This document shows, piece after piece, positions 1 through 7,986 of a stretch of DNA of 64,000 nucleotides. The notes beneath the pieces are model-generated. The model was not told where the DNA came from, ran no database searches, and saw only the letters and a program-made list of their open reading frames with translations. This DNA is from Brevibacterium sp. JSBI002 (GTDB lineage Bacteria > Actinomycetota > Actinomycetes > Actinomycetales > Brevibacteriaceae). A program made the position numbers and the translations under genes. Location of the stretch: positions 2,542,001 to 2,606,000 of the forward strand of contig NZ_CP110341.1 of assembly GCF_026013965.1 (NCBI RefSeq), read 5' to 3'. Position 1 is the stretch's first letter. Every line of letters starts with the position of its first letter.

Positions 1-1830
1 GAACTCGGGGCGGATGCCGCGGGCGCATTCGATCTCATCGTTCGACACGCCTGCCGCGACCATCGGCCACACCATCGCATCCGGTGGGACCGTGAAGTCG
101 AGGACGACCGGTCGGTCGTTGATCGACAGCGCCTTCTCGATCGCGGCGTCGACATCCTCGTTGCGGTCCACGCGGATCGCCTCACAGCCGTAGGCTTCTG
201 CCAGTTTGGCGAAGTCGGGGATGCGGATCGTCTCGTGTCCGGTGTTGAGGTCGGTGTTCGAGTACCGGCCGTCGTAGAACAGGGTCTGCCACTGGCGGAC
301 CATGCCCAGCGACGAGTTGTTGATGATCGCGACCTTGATCGGGATGTTGTTGAGCGCGCAGGTGGCCAGCTCCTGATTCGTCATCTGGAAGCAGCCGTCA
401 CCGTCGATCGCCCACACCACACGGTCGGGCTGGGCGACCTTCGCGCCCATGGCAGCCGGCACGGAGTAGCCCATGGTGCCGAGTCCGCCGGAGTTCAGCC
501 AGGACTTGGGGCGTTCGAATTCGACGAACTGAGCTGCCCACATCTGGTGCTGCCCCACCCCTGCGGCATAGACCGCCTCGGGGCCGGTGAGAGCCGAGAT
601 CCGCGAGATGACGTACTGCGGATCGCACAGTTCGCCGTGCGTCTCATAGCCGAGCGGGTAGGTCTGCTTGAGACGGTTGAGGAAGCGCCACCACGGTTCG
701 CGCTGACGTTCCAGAGCCTTGGGGAACTTGCTGCGCATCTCGGCGAGCATCTCGGCGAGCACTTCGCGGGCATCGCCGACGATGGCGACGTCGACCTCTC
801 GGTTCTTGCCGATCTCGGCCGGGTCGATATCGGCGTGGATGACCTGGGCGTTCGGTGCGAACGAGTCCAGCTTGCCGGTCACGCGGTCGTCGAAGCGGGC
901 ACCGATGGCGATGAGCAGGTCGGCCTTCTGGAAGGCAGTGACGGCAGGCACGCTGCCATGCATTCCGGGCATGCCCAAGTGCAGCTGATGCGAGTCGGGG
1001 AAGGCTCCGCGCGCCATGAGCGTGGTGACCACGGGGATGTTCGTCGCCTCTGCCAGGCGCAGCAGCTCCTTCTCGGCCTCCGAGCGGATGACTCCGCCGC
1101 CGATGTAGAACACCGGGCGCTGAGCCTCGGACATCAGGCGTGCGGCCTCGCGGATCTGCTTGGCGTGCGGCTTGAGGATCGGGCGGTAGCCGGGCAGCAC
1201 CGGCTCTTCCGGCCAGACGAACGGGGCCGTGCCGGTCTGCGCATCCTTGGTGATGTCAACGAGCACGGGGCCGGGACGGCCGGTGGTCGCGATGTGGTGG
1301 GCGTTGACGAGCGCCGCCGGAATGTCCTCGGCACGGGTGACGAGGAAGCTGTGCTTGGTCACCGGCATCGTCATACCGACGATATCGGCTTCCTGGAAGG
1401 CGTCGGTGCCGAGCAGCGTCGAGGCCTGCTGACCGGTGATCGCGAGCATCGGCACGGAGTCCATGTGCGCATCGGCCAGAGCCGTGATGAGGTTCGTCGC
1501 GCCCGGGCCCGAGGTGGCGATGCACACGCCGAGCTTGCCCGATGCGGCCGCATAGCCTTCGGCCGCGTGGCCGGCGCCCTGCTCGTGACGGACGAGGATG
1601 TGACGGATCTTGTCCGTCTCGAACAGCGGGTCGTAGGTGGGAAGGATGGTGCCGCCGGGAAGCCCGAATACCGTGTCGACCTCGAGCTTCTCGAGGCTGC
1701 GGACGATCGCCTGTGCGCCGGTGAGGACCTCCGGCCCGGTGTTGCGGCGAATGCTGGACGGTGTGGCTGTGACCGGTGCGGACGCGGGTTGAGTGCCCGT
1801 GTCTTTCGCGGTCGAGGGCTTGGCTGCCAT
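1..1830 (-). CDS. ilvB: acetolactate synthase large subunit (C-terminus cut by window edge)
   Basis: Catalytic subunit of acetohydroxyacid synthase, the first common step of valine, leucine and isoleucine synthesis. It condenses two pyruvates, or pyruvate and 2-oxobutyrate, using ThDP and FAD. The 610 codons visible from ATG 1830 show the ThDP family layout: N-terminal FGLPGG, the catalytic-glutamate segment [14 protein letters not shown], a central FAD/regulatory domain, and a C-terminal [14 protein letters not shown] ... NN cofactor motif. The residues at the left edge (ARGIRPEF) match the usual extreme C-terminus, so only a few dozen residues are missing at most. A ribosome site (AGGAAGGA) precedes the start. 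An attenuator with a branched-chain leader peptide lies directly upstream. ilvN and ilvC would be expected just beyond the left edge (inference). Confidence 0.96.
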   Translation of the reverse strand, partial: MAAKPSTAKDTGTQPASAPVTATPSSIRRNTGPEVLTGAQAIVRSLEKLEVDTVFGLPGGTILPTYDPLFETDKIRHILVRHEQGAGHAAEGYAAASGKLGVCIATSGPGATNLITALADAHMDSVPMLAITGQQASTLLGTDAFQEADIVGMTMPVTKHSFLVTRAEDIPAALVNAHHIATTGRPGPVLVDITKDAQTGTAPFVWPEEPVLPGYRPILKPHAKQIREAARLMSEAQRPVFYIGGGVIRSEAEKELLRLAEATNIPVVTTLMARGAFPDSHQLHLGMPGMHGSVPAVTAFQKADLLIAIGARFDDRVTGKLDSFAPNAQVIHADIDPAEIGKNREVDVAIVGDAREVLAEMLAEMRSKFPKALERQREPWWRFLNRLKQTYPLGYETHGELCDPQYVISRISALTGPEAVYAAGVGQHQMWAAQFVEFERPKSWLNSGGLGTMGYSVPAAMGAKVAQPDRVVWAIDGDGCFQMTNQELATCALNNIPIKVAIINNSSLGMVRQWQTLFYDGRYSNTDLNTGHETIRIPDFAKLAEAYGCEAIRVDRNEDVDAAIEKALSINDRPVVLDFTVPPDAMVWPMVAAGVSNDEIECARGIRPEF

Positions 1831-1871
1831 CGATTCCTATCCTTCCTGGGTTTCCTTCTCATCTCCGCATT

Positions 1872-1900
1872 AAAAAAGCCCCTCCGGATTCGGTAGGGGC
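1872..1900 (-). terminator. ilvB attenuator terminator hairpin
   Basis: On the minus strand GCCCCT and AGGGGC pair around a short inner CCG/CGG helix, followed at once by six U residues. It lies between the leader peptide stop (1926) and ilvB (1830), so it terminates before the structural gene. A competing 9-bp helix (GCGCGCGGA at 1936-1944 pairing with TCCGCGCGC at 1899-1907) overlaps the terminator stem by two bases. Its first strand lies inside the leader-peptide codons, so a ribosome finishing the peptide would mask it. Confidence 0.88.
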
Positions 1901-1925
1901 GCGCGGAACGTGTCGTCTCGACAGG

Positions 1926-1976
1926 CTACGGAAGATCCGCGCGCTGGGTAATAACGACGACAAGAAGGTGAGTCAT
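1926..1976 (-). CDS. ilv operon attenuation leader peptide
   Basis: A 16-codon ORF on the minus strand encoding MTHLLVVVITQRADLP, with a run of six consecutive Leu/Val/Ile codons (CTT CTT GTC GTC GTT ATT). It sits 95 bp upstream of ilvB and 25 bp upstream of the terminator hairpin. There is no Shine-Dalgarno. A -10-like AACTAT ends 6 nt before the ATG with TTGACA 18 bp further up, so the transcript probably begins at the A of the ATG (leaderless). Ribosome stalling for lack of charged branched-chain tRNAs would favour the 1899-1944 helix over the terminator. This matches the attenuation known for corynebacterial ilvBNC. It is too short for ordinary gene finders. Confidence 0.87.
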   Translation of the reverse strand: MTHLLVVVITQRADLP

Positions 1977-1982
1977 GCCTCA

Positions 1983-2012
1983 ATAGTTCCCCGCAGCACT
2001 CGAGGGTGTCAA
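1983..2012 (-). promoter_or_regulatory. promoter of the ilv leader transcript
   Basis: The -35 TTGACA (2007-2012) and -10-like AACTAT (1983-1988) are separated by 18 bp. The predicted start is at 1976, the first base of the leader-peptide ATG. Confidence 0.7.
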
Positions 2013-2187
2013 ACCTCGCAAACGTTCGTCCCGACATTCGAGACCGCCAATGGTTGCCAGGCGAGACTCGCCGAGGCGGCCCAGTGTCCACATCTCCCAT
2101 TGCCCCTCCGCCTGACCGGCATATTCAGCGCACAGAGAAACGGGAAGCCAGTTTGCCGGATTCGTGGAATAGGTCACAGTCTGCGAC

Positions 2188-2193
2188 TAGGCT
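2188..2193 (+). promoter_or_regulatory. -10 element of the ABC exporter operon
   Basis: TAGGCT, followed by 8 nt and the GTG at 2202, with no ribosome site. It has the leaderless-start geometry seen repeatedly in this window. Confidence 0.55.
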
Positions 2194-2201
2194 TGACTCT
2201 C

Positions 2202-3992
2202 GTGCGCCCCCTCCTCCGTTTCTGGCCTGATCTCCGCTCCCGCATCGGCGTGTACGTCCTCGTGCTCGTCCTCACTCTCCTGGCCAACGGAATCCAGCTC
2301 ATCGTCCCGGTGATCACCGGTTACATCGTCGACGGACCCATCGCCAACCGAGATCTGTCGGGACTGTGGCTGCCGGTCCTCGGGGTGCTGCTCATCGGCA
2401 TCGCCGAGGCTGTCGGCATGTGGGCCAGGCGCATGGTCGTCGCCCCCGTCGTCTCCCATTGGGAAGTGACGTGGCGTTCGCGTCTGTTCGATCGCCTGCA
2501 GTACACCTCGGTGGCGATCCATGACTCCTGGGAGTCCGGCCAGCTCCTCTCGCGCGCGGTGAATGATCTGTCCCAGCTGCGCCGCTTCTTCGCGTTCGGG
2601 CTGCCGTTCCTCCTCTCCACACCGATCGTGCTCGCCGTCGGCACGGTGATGCTCGTGGTCATGCAGCCGGTGTTCGGTCTGATCATGATCATCATGGCGG
2701 TGCCGGCGATCATCGCGGTCGCCGTCTTCGAGAAGCACTATCGGGAGACCTCCCGTCGGTCGCAGGACACTATGGGCGAACTGACCACCGACGTCGAGGA
2801 GTCCATCCAGGGCATCCGCATCCTCAAGTCCTTCGGACGCTCCCCCTGGGCCGCCGAGCGCTTCTCCGAGATCTCGACCCGGCTGAAGTCCTTGGAGATC
2901 CGCAAAGCGAAGCTCGACTCGTGGCTGTGGAGCGTACTCCTGCTGCTGCCGACTCTGGCTCAGGCCGCGATCGTCGCCGTCGGCACGTGGGGTGTCATCG
3001 AGGGCTGGACGACGATCGGCACTGTCGTGGCGGCCGTGACGATCTCGATGGTGCTGCGGATGCCCATCGAGATGCTCGGCTTCCTGCTCGCCGATGCGCT
3101 CATGGCGCTGACCGCCGCAGGACGGTACTGGGAGGTCATCGACATCCGCCACGACATCACCGATGCCGACGGCGGTGTCGACGATGCCCCCGAAGTCGGC
3201 CGCTACCGCGGGAAGCTGCGCTTCGACGATGTCGATTTCCACTTCGCCGATACCGAGCGACTGACTCTGCGCGGTCTCGATCTCACTATCGAGCCCGGTC
3301 AGACTCTCGCTCTCGTCGGGGCGACCGGCTCGGGAAAGACGACGCTGGCGTCACTGGTGCCCAGGCTTCAGGACGTCTCCGCCGGCACGGTGAGCATCGA
3401 CGACGTCGACATCCGAGACATGCCGGTCAACGAGCTGCGTCACCTCGTGTCCGTGTCCTTCGAGGATCCGATCCTGTTCTCGACCTCGGTGGCCGAGAAC
3501 GTCGAGATGGGTGCCCCGGGCGCGAGCGAGGAGGAGATCTGGGAGGCCCTCGAGATCGCGGCGGCGAAGGATTTCGTCTCCCGACTGCCCGATGGTCTGG
3601 ATACGCAGGTCGGCGAACAGGGACTGTCCCTGTCCGGCGGTCAGCGTCAGCGCCTCGCTCTGGCTCGTGCGGTCATCGCGCGTCCGCGCATCCTCGTGCT
3701 CGACGACCCGCTCTCGGCCGTCGACGTCGACACCGAGGACCGAGTGCAGCGAGCACTGCGGGTGATCCTGCCGGATTCGACGACTCTCATCATCGCCCAC
3801 CGCCCATCCACAGCTGCATTGGCCGATGTGGTGGCGGTGCTCGACGAGGGCCGGATCGCAGCGCTCGGCACCCACGAAGAGCTGCTCGAGTCCTCGAAGC
3901 TCTACCGCGAACTCATGGGGGCGAGCGCGAAAGCCGATGCGCATACGTATCCGGGGGCGGCCGCCTCGGCGAAGGAAGGAGGGACACCATGA
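2202..3992 (+). CDS. ABC exporter half-transporter, degenerate ATPase site
   Basis: A 596-aa type I ABC exporter half with fused membrane and ATPase domains. About six membrane segments fill residues 10-300. Walker A GATGSGKTT lies near residue 372, signature LSLSGGQRQR near 474 and Walker B ILVLDDP near 496. The residue after Walker B is Asp instead of the catalytic Glu, which is typical of the degenerate subunit of heterodimeric exporters (TM287/288 type). GTG 2202 is chosen because homology to the first membrane helix begins there and a -10 element lies 8 nt upstream. Longer in-frame starts reach into the ilv leader region and add non-homologous sequence. The stop overlaps the partner gene by 4 nt (ATGA). 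The substrate is unknown; multidrug or lipid export is the usual guess. Confidence 0.88.
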   Translation: MRPLLRFWPDLRSRIGVYVLVLVLTLLANGIQLIVPVITGYIVDGPIANRDLSGLWLPVLGVLLIGIAEAVGMWARRMVVAPVVSHWEVTWRSRLFDRLQYTSVAIHDSWESGQLLSRAVNDLSQLRRFFAFGLPFLLSTPIVLAVGTVMLVVMQPVFGLIMIIMAVPAIIAVAVFEKHYRETSRRSQDTMGELTTDVEESIQGIRILKSFGRSPWAAERFSEISTRLKSLEIRKAKLDSWLWSVLLLLPTLAQAAIVAVGTWGVIEGWTTIGTVVAAVTISMVLRMPIEMLGFLLADALMALTAAGRYWEVIDIRHDITDADGGVDDAPEVGRYRGKLRFDDVDFHFADTERLTLRGLDLTIEPGQTLALVGATGSGKTTLASLVPRLQDVSAGTVSIDDVDIRDMPVNELRHLVSVSFEDPILFSTSVAENVEMGAPGASEEEIWEALEIAAAKDFVSRLPDGLDTQVGEQGLSLSGGQRQRLALARAVIARPRILVLDDPLSAVDVDTEDRVQRALRVILPDSTTLIIAHRPSTAALADVVAVLDEGRIAALGTHEELLESSKLYRELMGASAKADAHTYPGAAASAKEGGTP

Positions 3993-5809
3993 GCATGCCA
4001 CGTCTCGACAGCGACGACGAGATCGAGTCGCTGCCGCCGGACATTGCGAAGAAGGCCCGCGCCCTGCTGATGTCGCTGGTCAGGCCGCACCTGGCGATGG
4101 TCGTCTTTCTCGCTGTCATCGTCGTGCTAACCGCGGCGCTCATGGTCATAGGGCCGGTGTTCATCGCCGACGCCCTCGATCAGGGTGTGCCCTCAGCCAT
4201 CGACGGCGATATGGATCCGCTGATTCGGGCGGTCACGCTCTTCGTGGTCTCCGCAGTCGCCTCGGCGGTCTTGGCTTTCACGTCGACCAGGCTCGTCGGA
4301 ATCACCGCGCAGAGGATCCTCTTCACCCTGCGCGAGCGGGTCTTCACGCATGTGCAGCGTCTTGACCTGGGCTATCACGAGAAGTCGACCTCGGGTCGGC
4401 TCGTGTCCCGGCAGACGTCGGACATGGAATCGGTGCAGCAGTTCCTGTCGTATTCGCTCTTCGACACGGCGCTGGCGGTGCTGCAGATGCTCTTCATCGC
4501 CGTCACCCTCGTCGTCCTCGATGTGCCGCTGGCGATCGTCGTCTTCGCCGGTTTCGTGCCGCTGTTCTTCATCACGAAGGCTGCGCATACGACTCAGCGC
4601 AGCGCCTACCGGCGCACGCGGACGTCGATTGCGAAGGTCATCGTCCACTTCGTCGAGACGATGGGCGGCATCCGCGCCGTGCAGGCGTACCGGCGTCAGC
4701 CCGAGCGGCGCGGGACCCTGAGCGATCAGGATGCGCGCTATCGGGATGCGAACACGGACGCCCTGCGCGGGGTGGCGTGGTTCGCCGGGTGGACCCGGCT
4801 GATCGGAAATATCACGCAGACGGTCATCATCGTCATCGGTGCGTGGCTCGTCATCGAGGGGTGGACTCAGATCGGCGTGCTCGCCGCCTTCATCCTCTAC
4901 CTGCGCCGTTTCTACGGTCCTCTCGATGAACTCGTGCAGGCGTTCAATCTCTACCAGTCCGCCTCGGCGGCGTTGGAGAAGATCGCGGCGGTGCTCGACA
5001 CCGACCCCGAGGTGGTCGAACCGACCCAGCCGCAGGCTCTGCCTGCGCACGCAACCAGTGACGCGTCTGCCAGCGGTCGTGCCCTCGATCTCGACGGCGT
5101 CCGCTTCGCCTACTCCGACGGCCCCGATGTCCTCCCCCGCTTCGATCTCCACATCCCGGCGGGACAGATCGTCGCGCTCGTCGGCGCCACCGGCGCGGGC
5201 AAGTCGACCCTGGTCAAGCTCGTCACCCGCTTCTACGATCCAAGCGTTGGTCGGATCACCCTCGACGAGGTTGATCTGCGTGACCTCGATGATGCACAGC
5301 TGCGATCGTCGGTCGTCATGGTCACTCAGGAGTCGTTCCTCTTCGCCGGCACCATCGCCGACAACATCCGCATCGGCAACCCGGGCGCCGGCGATGACGA
5401 TGTCGTGGCGGCCGCGACCGCGGTCGGCTTGGACGCGTACATCCGCCGACTGCCCGAGGGCTATGCCACGGATGTGAAGAAGCGCGGCGGCCGGCTGAGT
5501 TCGGGCCAGCGTCAGCTCGTGTCCTTTGCCAGGGTGTTCCTCGCCGATCCGGATGTCGTCGTCCTCGACGAGGCGACCGCGCACCTCGACATCCCGTCCG
5601 AGCGTCTGGTGCAGAACGCTCTGGCCACAGTGCTCGAGGGCAGAACGGCGATCATCATCGCCCACCGCCTGTCGACCGTCGAGATCGCCGATCGCGTGCT
5701 CGTCATGGAATCCGGTCGGATCATCGAGGACGGGACACCGGACGAGCTCATTTCCGGAACGGGCAAGTTCGCGCAGCTGCACCAAGCCTGGCGCGACTCC
5801 CTCGTGTGA
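3989..5809 (+). CDS. ABC exporter half-transporter, catalytic subunit
   Basis: A 606-aa permease-ATPase fusion and partner of the preceding half-transporter. The ATG sits in an ATGA overlap with that gene's stop, behind a strong GAAGGAAGGA ribosome site. The N-terminal ~60 residues are cytosolic, followed by six membrane segments. Walker A GATGAGKST is near residue 398, the signature is an unusual LSSGQRQLVSF near 500, and Walker B VVVLDEATAHLD near 521 retains the catalytic Glu. One canonical and one degenerate ATP site define a heterodimer. The 1:1 translational coupling fits obligate pairing. It converges with pcm with a 2-bp gap and no visible terminator. Confidence 0.9.
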   Translation: MSMPRLDSDDEIESLPPDIAKKARALLMSLVRPHLAMVVFLAVIVVLTAALMVIGPVFIADALDQGVPSAIDGDMDPLIRAVTLFVVSAVASAVLAFTSTRLVGITAQRILFTLRERVFTHVQRLDLGYHEKSTSGRLVSRQTSDMESVQQFLSYSLFDTALAVLQMLFIAVTLVVLDVPLAIVVFAGFVPLFFITKAAHTTQRSAYRRTRTSIAKVIVHFVETMGGIRAVQAYRRQPERRGTLSDQDARYRDANTDALRGVAWFAGWTRLIGNITQTVIIVIGAWLVIEGWTQIGVLAAFILYLRRFYGPLDELVQAFNLYQSASAALEKIAAVLDTDPEVVEPTQPQALPAHATSDASASGRALDLDGVRFAYSDGPDVLPRFDLHIPAGQIVALVGATGAGKSTLVKLVTRFYDPSVGRITLDEVDLRDLDDAQLRSSVVMVTQESFLFAGTIADNIRIGNPGAGDDDVVAAATAVGLDAYIRRLPEGYATDVKKRGGRLSSGQRQLVSFARVFLADPDVVVLDEATAHLDIPSERLVQNALATVLEGRTAIIIAHRLSTVEIADRVLVMESGRIIEDGTPDELISGTGKFAQLHQAWRDSLV

Positions 5810-5811
5810 GG

Positions 5812-6426
5812 TCACTCGCTGATCAGCGGCACGAACCGGTACCGGCCGTGACGAGTGATCGTCAGCCCGTCGGAGCCAGGGCCGCCACGGACGACGCGGA
5901 GCATCTCCCCCGCTACGGGAATGACCATCGTGGCACCGACGGCCAACTGATCGACGAGCTGGTCGGGCAGTGATTCTGCCCCAGCGGAGACGAGGATCCG
6001 GTCGAACGGTGCCTCAGCCGGGAGACCGAGTGCGCCTGGAACGGCTTCGTGGATGGCCACGTCGGCGAAGGTCTCCCGGTCTGCGGACTCGGCGATGACG
6101 GCCTCGATGGCCGCCCGCGAGGATTCGACGAGCTCGGGATGCCGTTCGACCCCGAGCACCCGCCCGGTCGGCCCGACGAGGACGGCGAGCAGCATCGACG
6201 TCCATCCGGAGCCCGATCCGAGGTCGAGGACGGTTTCACCCGGCTGCGGATCGAGGAGTCGGAGCATGTCAGCGACGGTGCTCGGCTGCGAATTCGTCTG
6301 CCCGCGCCCGATCGACAGGGGCACATTGTCTAAGGCATTCTGACGTTCCGCCATCGGCAGGAAGCGTTCGCGCGGAACCCGGGCGAACGCCTCGGCGATT
6401 CGACCGTGCGTCGCATCCGATGTCAT
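5812..6426 (-). CDS. pcm: protein-L-isoaspartate O-methyltransferase family protein
   Basis: A 204-aa SAM-dependent methyltransferase that repairs isoaspartyl residues by carboxyl methylation, in the cytosol. The SAM-binding glycine loop VLDLGSGSGWT is near residue 65. It is preceded by the PCMT-type SQPSTVADMLRLL segment that contacts substrate in the family. A later acidic motif (VEAHPELV-like, read as GVERHPELVES) contacts the ribose. ATG 6426 is chosen over an ORF start 99 nt further upstream because GGAGGAG lies 5 nt before it. Divergent from apt with about 90 bp between. Function is assigned by family; the precise methyl acceptor was not verified. Confidence 0.86.
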   Translation of the reverse strand: MTSDATHGRIAEAFARVPRERFLPMAERQNALDNVPLSIGRGQTNSQPSTVADMLRLLDPQPGETVLDLGSGSGWTSMLLAVLVGPTGRVLGVERHPELVESSRAAIEAVIAESADRETFADVAIHEAVPGALGLPAEAPFDRILVSAGAESLPDQLVDQLAVGATMVIPVAGEMLRVVRGGPGSDGLTITRHGRYRFVPLISE

Positions 6427-6504
6427 TGCTCCTCCGATCCACGACGGTCTTCGGTACCTTCCCATTGTGCCGATCCGCGGGGAGGGCACAATGGCGCCAC
6501 CGAG

Positions 6505-6510
6505 TATCGT
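6505..6510 (+). promoter_or_regulatory. -10 element of apt
   Basis: TATCGT, followed by 6 nt and the GTG at 6517, with no ribosome site. Leaderless geometry. Confidence 0.6.
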
Positions 6511-6516
6511 TGTGCC

Positions 6517-7035
6517 GTGACCCAATCCGATCTCTCCCGCGCCCAGAGCCTCATCACCTCGATTCCCGACTATCCCGAACCGGGAGTGGTCTTCCGCGAC
6601 ATCTCCCCGCTGCTCGCCGATGGTCCGGCGATGCGGGCCGTCACCGAGGCGCTCATCGAACCGTTCGCCGGACAGTTCGATATCGTCGGCGGACTCGAGG
6701 CCCGCGGCTTCCTCTTCGCCGGTGCCGTCTCCGCGATGACGGGAGTCGGAATCCTGCCGATCCGCAAGGCCGGAAAACTCCCCCGCCCAGCGGCTGCCGT
6801 GTCCTACACCCTCGAATACGGCACCGCCACGATCGAAGGCCCCGATGTCCTGGCGAAGGGCGAGCGCGTCCTCCTCATCGATGACATCCTCGCCACCGGC
6901 GGAACGCTCACAGCGGCCCAGTCCCTAGTCGCCGATCTCGGCGCTGAGGTCATCGGGTCAGCCGTCGTCCTTGAGCTCACCGCGCTCGGCGGACGCGAGC
7001 ATACGGGCGAGGTTCATACCCTCTTCGCGGAGTGA
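6517..7035 (+). CDS. apt: adenine phosphoribosyltransferase
   Basis: A 172-aa purine-salvage enzyme converting adenine and PRPP to AMP in the cytosol. It carries the typical N-terminus IPDYPEPGVVFRDISPLL, the loop GLEARGF and the PRPP-binding signature VLLIDDILATGGTL near residues 118-131. GTG 6517 is chosen because the family N-terminus begins just after it and TATCGT lies 6 nt upstream, giving a leaderless mRNA. An in-frame ATG/GTG further upstream would run into the divergent pcm promoter. It ends 25 bp from the convergent crr stop. Confidence 0.95.
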   Translation: MTQSDLSRAQSLITSIPDYPEPGVVFRDISPLLADGPAMRAVTEALIEPFAGQFDIVGGLEARGFLFAGAVSAMTGVGILPIRKAGKLPRPAAAVSYTLEYGTATIEGPDVLAKGERVLLIDDILATGGTLTAAQSLVADLGAEVIGSAVVLELTALGGREHTGEVHTLFAE

Positions 7036-7039
7036 GACG

Positions 7040-7074
7040 CCTCAGCCGATTCGGACATCCTCAGCCGATTCGGA
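7040..7074. repeat. 16-bp direct repeat at the crr 3' end
   Basis: CCTCAGCCGATTCGGA occurs at 7040-7055 and again at 7059-7074. The second copy covers the last codons and stop of crr, so the gene end appears duplicated downstream without altering the protein. Each copy contains the small palindrome CCGATTCGG. Confidence 0.75.
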
Positions 7075-7513
7075 TGAGGGCATCGCCGGCAGAGATCGGT
7101 CCCGCCTCGGCGAGGGTCAGGTTCTCGGCGTCGGCTTCGAGGACGACAACCGGAACGACCACGGACTTCTCCGCTTCCCGCGCGGCTGCCAAGTCCCAGA
7201 CGACGATCTCTTCGCCGGCCTCGACCTGCTGCCCGGCCTCGGCACGGAGCGTGAAACCCGCTCCCTTCAGGTGAACGGTGTCGATGCCCAGGTGGACGAG
7301 CACACCCTGATCGGGCCGGTGGGAGATGACGAAGGCGTGGGGCTTGAGGCTCGTCAGCTTTCCCGAGACAGGAGCCGTGACGGTCAGGTTCGCTGCCTCG
7401 CCGGGGTCGATGGCCGCTCCGGGGCCGACGAGCGCTTTTGCGAAGACGGGGTCGGGAACCTCCGTCAATGGGATCACCGTGCCGGTGATGGGTGCAGCGA
7501 TCGTGACTGCCAT
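7061..7513 (-). CDS. crr: PTS glucose-family EIIA component
   Basis: A 150-aa single-domain IIA protein that passes phosphate from HPr to the IIB domain. His74 in VLVHLGIDTVHLKG is the phosphorylation site and His59 in KPHAFVIS the supporting histidine, both at the family spacing. ATG 7513 gives the standard N-terminus (MAVTIAAPITGTV). An in-frame ATG 24 nt upstream has a weaker fit, and neither start has an ideal ribosome site. It lies downstream of the IIB gene on the same strand (gap 123 bp). Together with IIB and the divergent IIC it forms a split PTS; EI and HPr are not in the window. Confidence 0.93.
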   Translation of the reverse strand: MAVTIAAPITGTVIPLTEVPDPVFAKALVGPGAAIDPGEAANLTVTAPVSGKLTSLKPHAFVISHRPDQGVLVHLGIDTVHLKGAGFTLRAEAGQQVEAGEEIVVWDLAAAREAEKSVVVPVVVLEADAENLTLAEAGPISAGDALIRIG

Positions 7514-7636
7514 AGTCAGCAGGCCGCCTTTCTCCAAAATCAGTTGTACTTCGCCTAGACTGACCTCAGACTACAGACAAGGATCACTGTCGACCAGCAG
7601 ATGCTCATCGGCGAGCAGAGGAGACGAAGACGTGAC

Positions 7637-7870
7637 TCAGCCCATGAGGTCTTCGATGTCATCGACGAGGTTGTCGGCCTCCGGACCGACGACGACCTGG
7701 ACCGCGCTTCCCTGCACCACCACGCCGAAGGCACCGGCTGCCGTGAGCGCCTGTTCGTTGACGAGAGAGTCATCGTCGACCTCGACGCGCAGACGAGTGA
7801 TGCACGCTTCGATGTCGTCGATGTTGTCGGCACCGCCCAGTCCGGCGAGGATCTGCGCTGCTTTGTCCAT
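7637..7870 (-). CDS. PTS glucose-family EIIB component
   Basis: A 77-aa free-standing IIB domain. Cys23 in IEACITRLRVEV is the phosphocysteine of the glucose/N-acetylglucosamine family. It carries phosphate from EIIA to the sugar bound in the IIC permease. ATG 7870 has GAAGG 8 nt upstream. An ATG 15 nt further up (7885) is an alternative, with GGAG directly abutting it. Streptomycetes have an equivalent separate IIB protein for GlcNAc, which is why GlcNAc is as likely a substrate as glucose. Confidence 0.92.
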   Translation of the reverse strand: MDKAAQILAGLGGADNIDDIEACITRLRVEVDDDSLVNEQALTAAGAFGVVVQGSAVQVVVGPEADNLVDDIEDLMG

Positions 7871-7986
7871 GTCTGTCACCTTCATCTCCGGCGTCCATGC
7901 GCCGGCGTCGATTTCACGTTCTGCGATCTGCGTCACAAGTCTACGGCGACTGGTGACCAACTGCCCCACTTCCGAGGAGGAAACCG

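Noticed and set aside
235-1896. Long plus-strand open frame of 553 codons
   Set aside because: It is antisense to ilvB, whose minus-strand protein has all ThDP family motifs. The plus-strand product is low-complexity Arg/Gly/His-rich sequence typical of a high-GC shadow frame.
2921-3988. N-terminal extension of the second ABC half-transporter
   Set aside because: The extension is the out-of-frame shadow of the first half-transporter. The ATG at 3989 has a ribosome site and starts the family sequence.
7951-7959. Possible DasR-type operator between IIB and IIC genes
   Set aside because: TGGTGACCA is palindromic but lacks the central CTAGA of the known 16-bp GlcNAc regulator site, so I only mention it.
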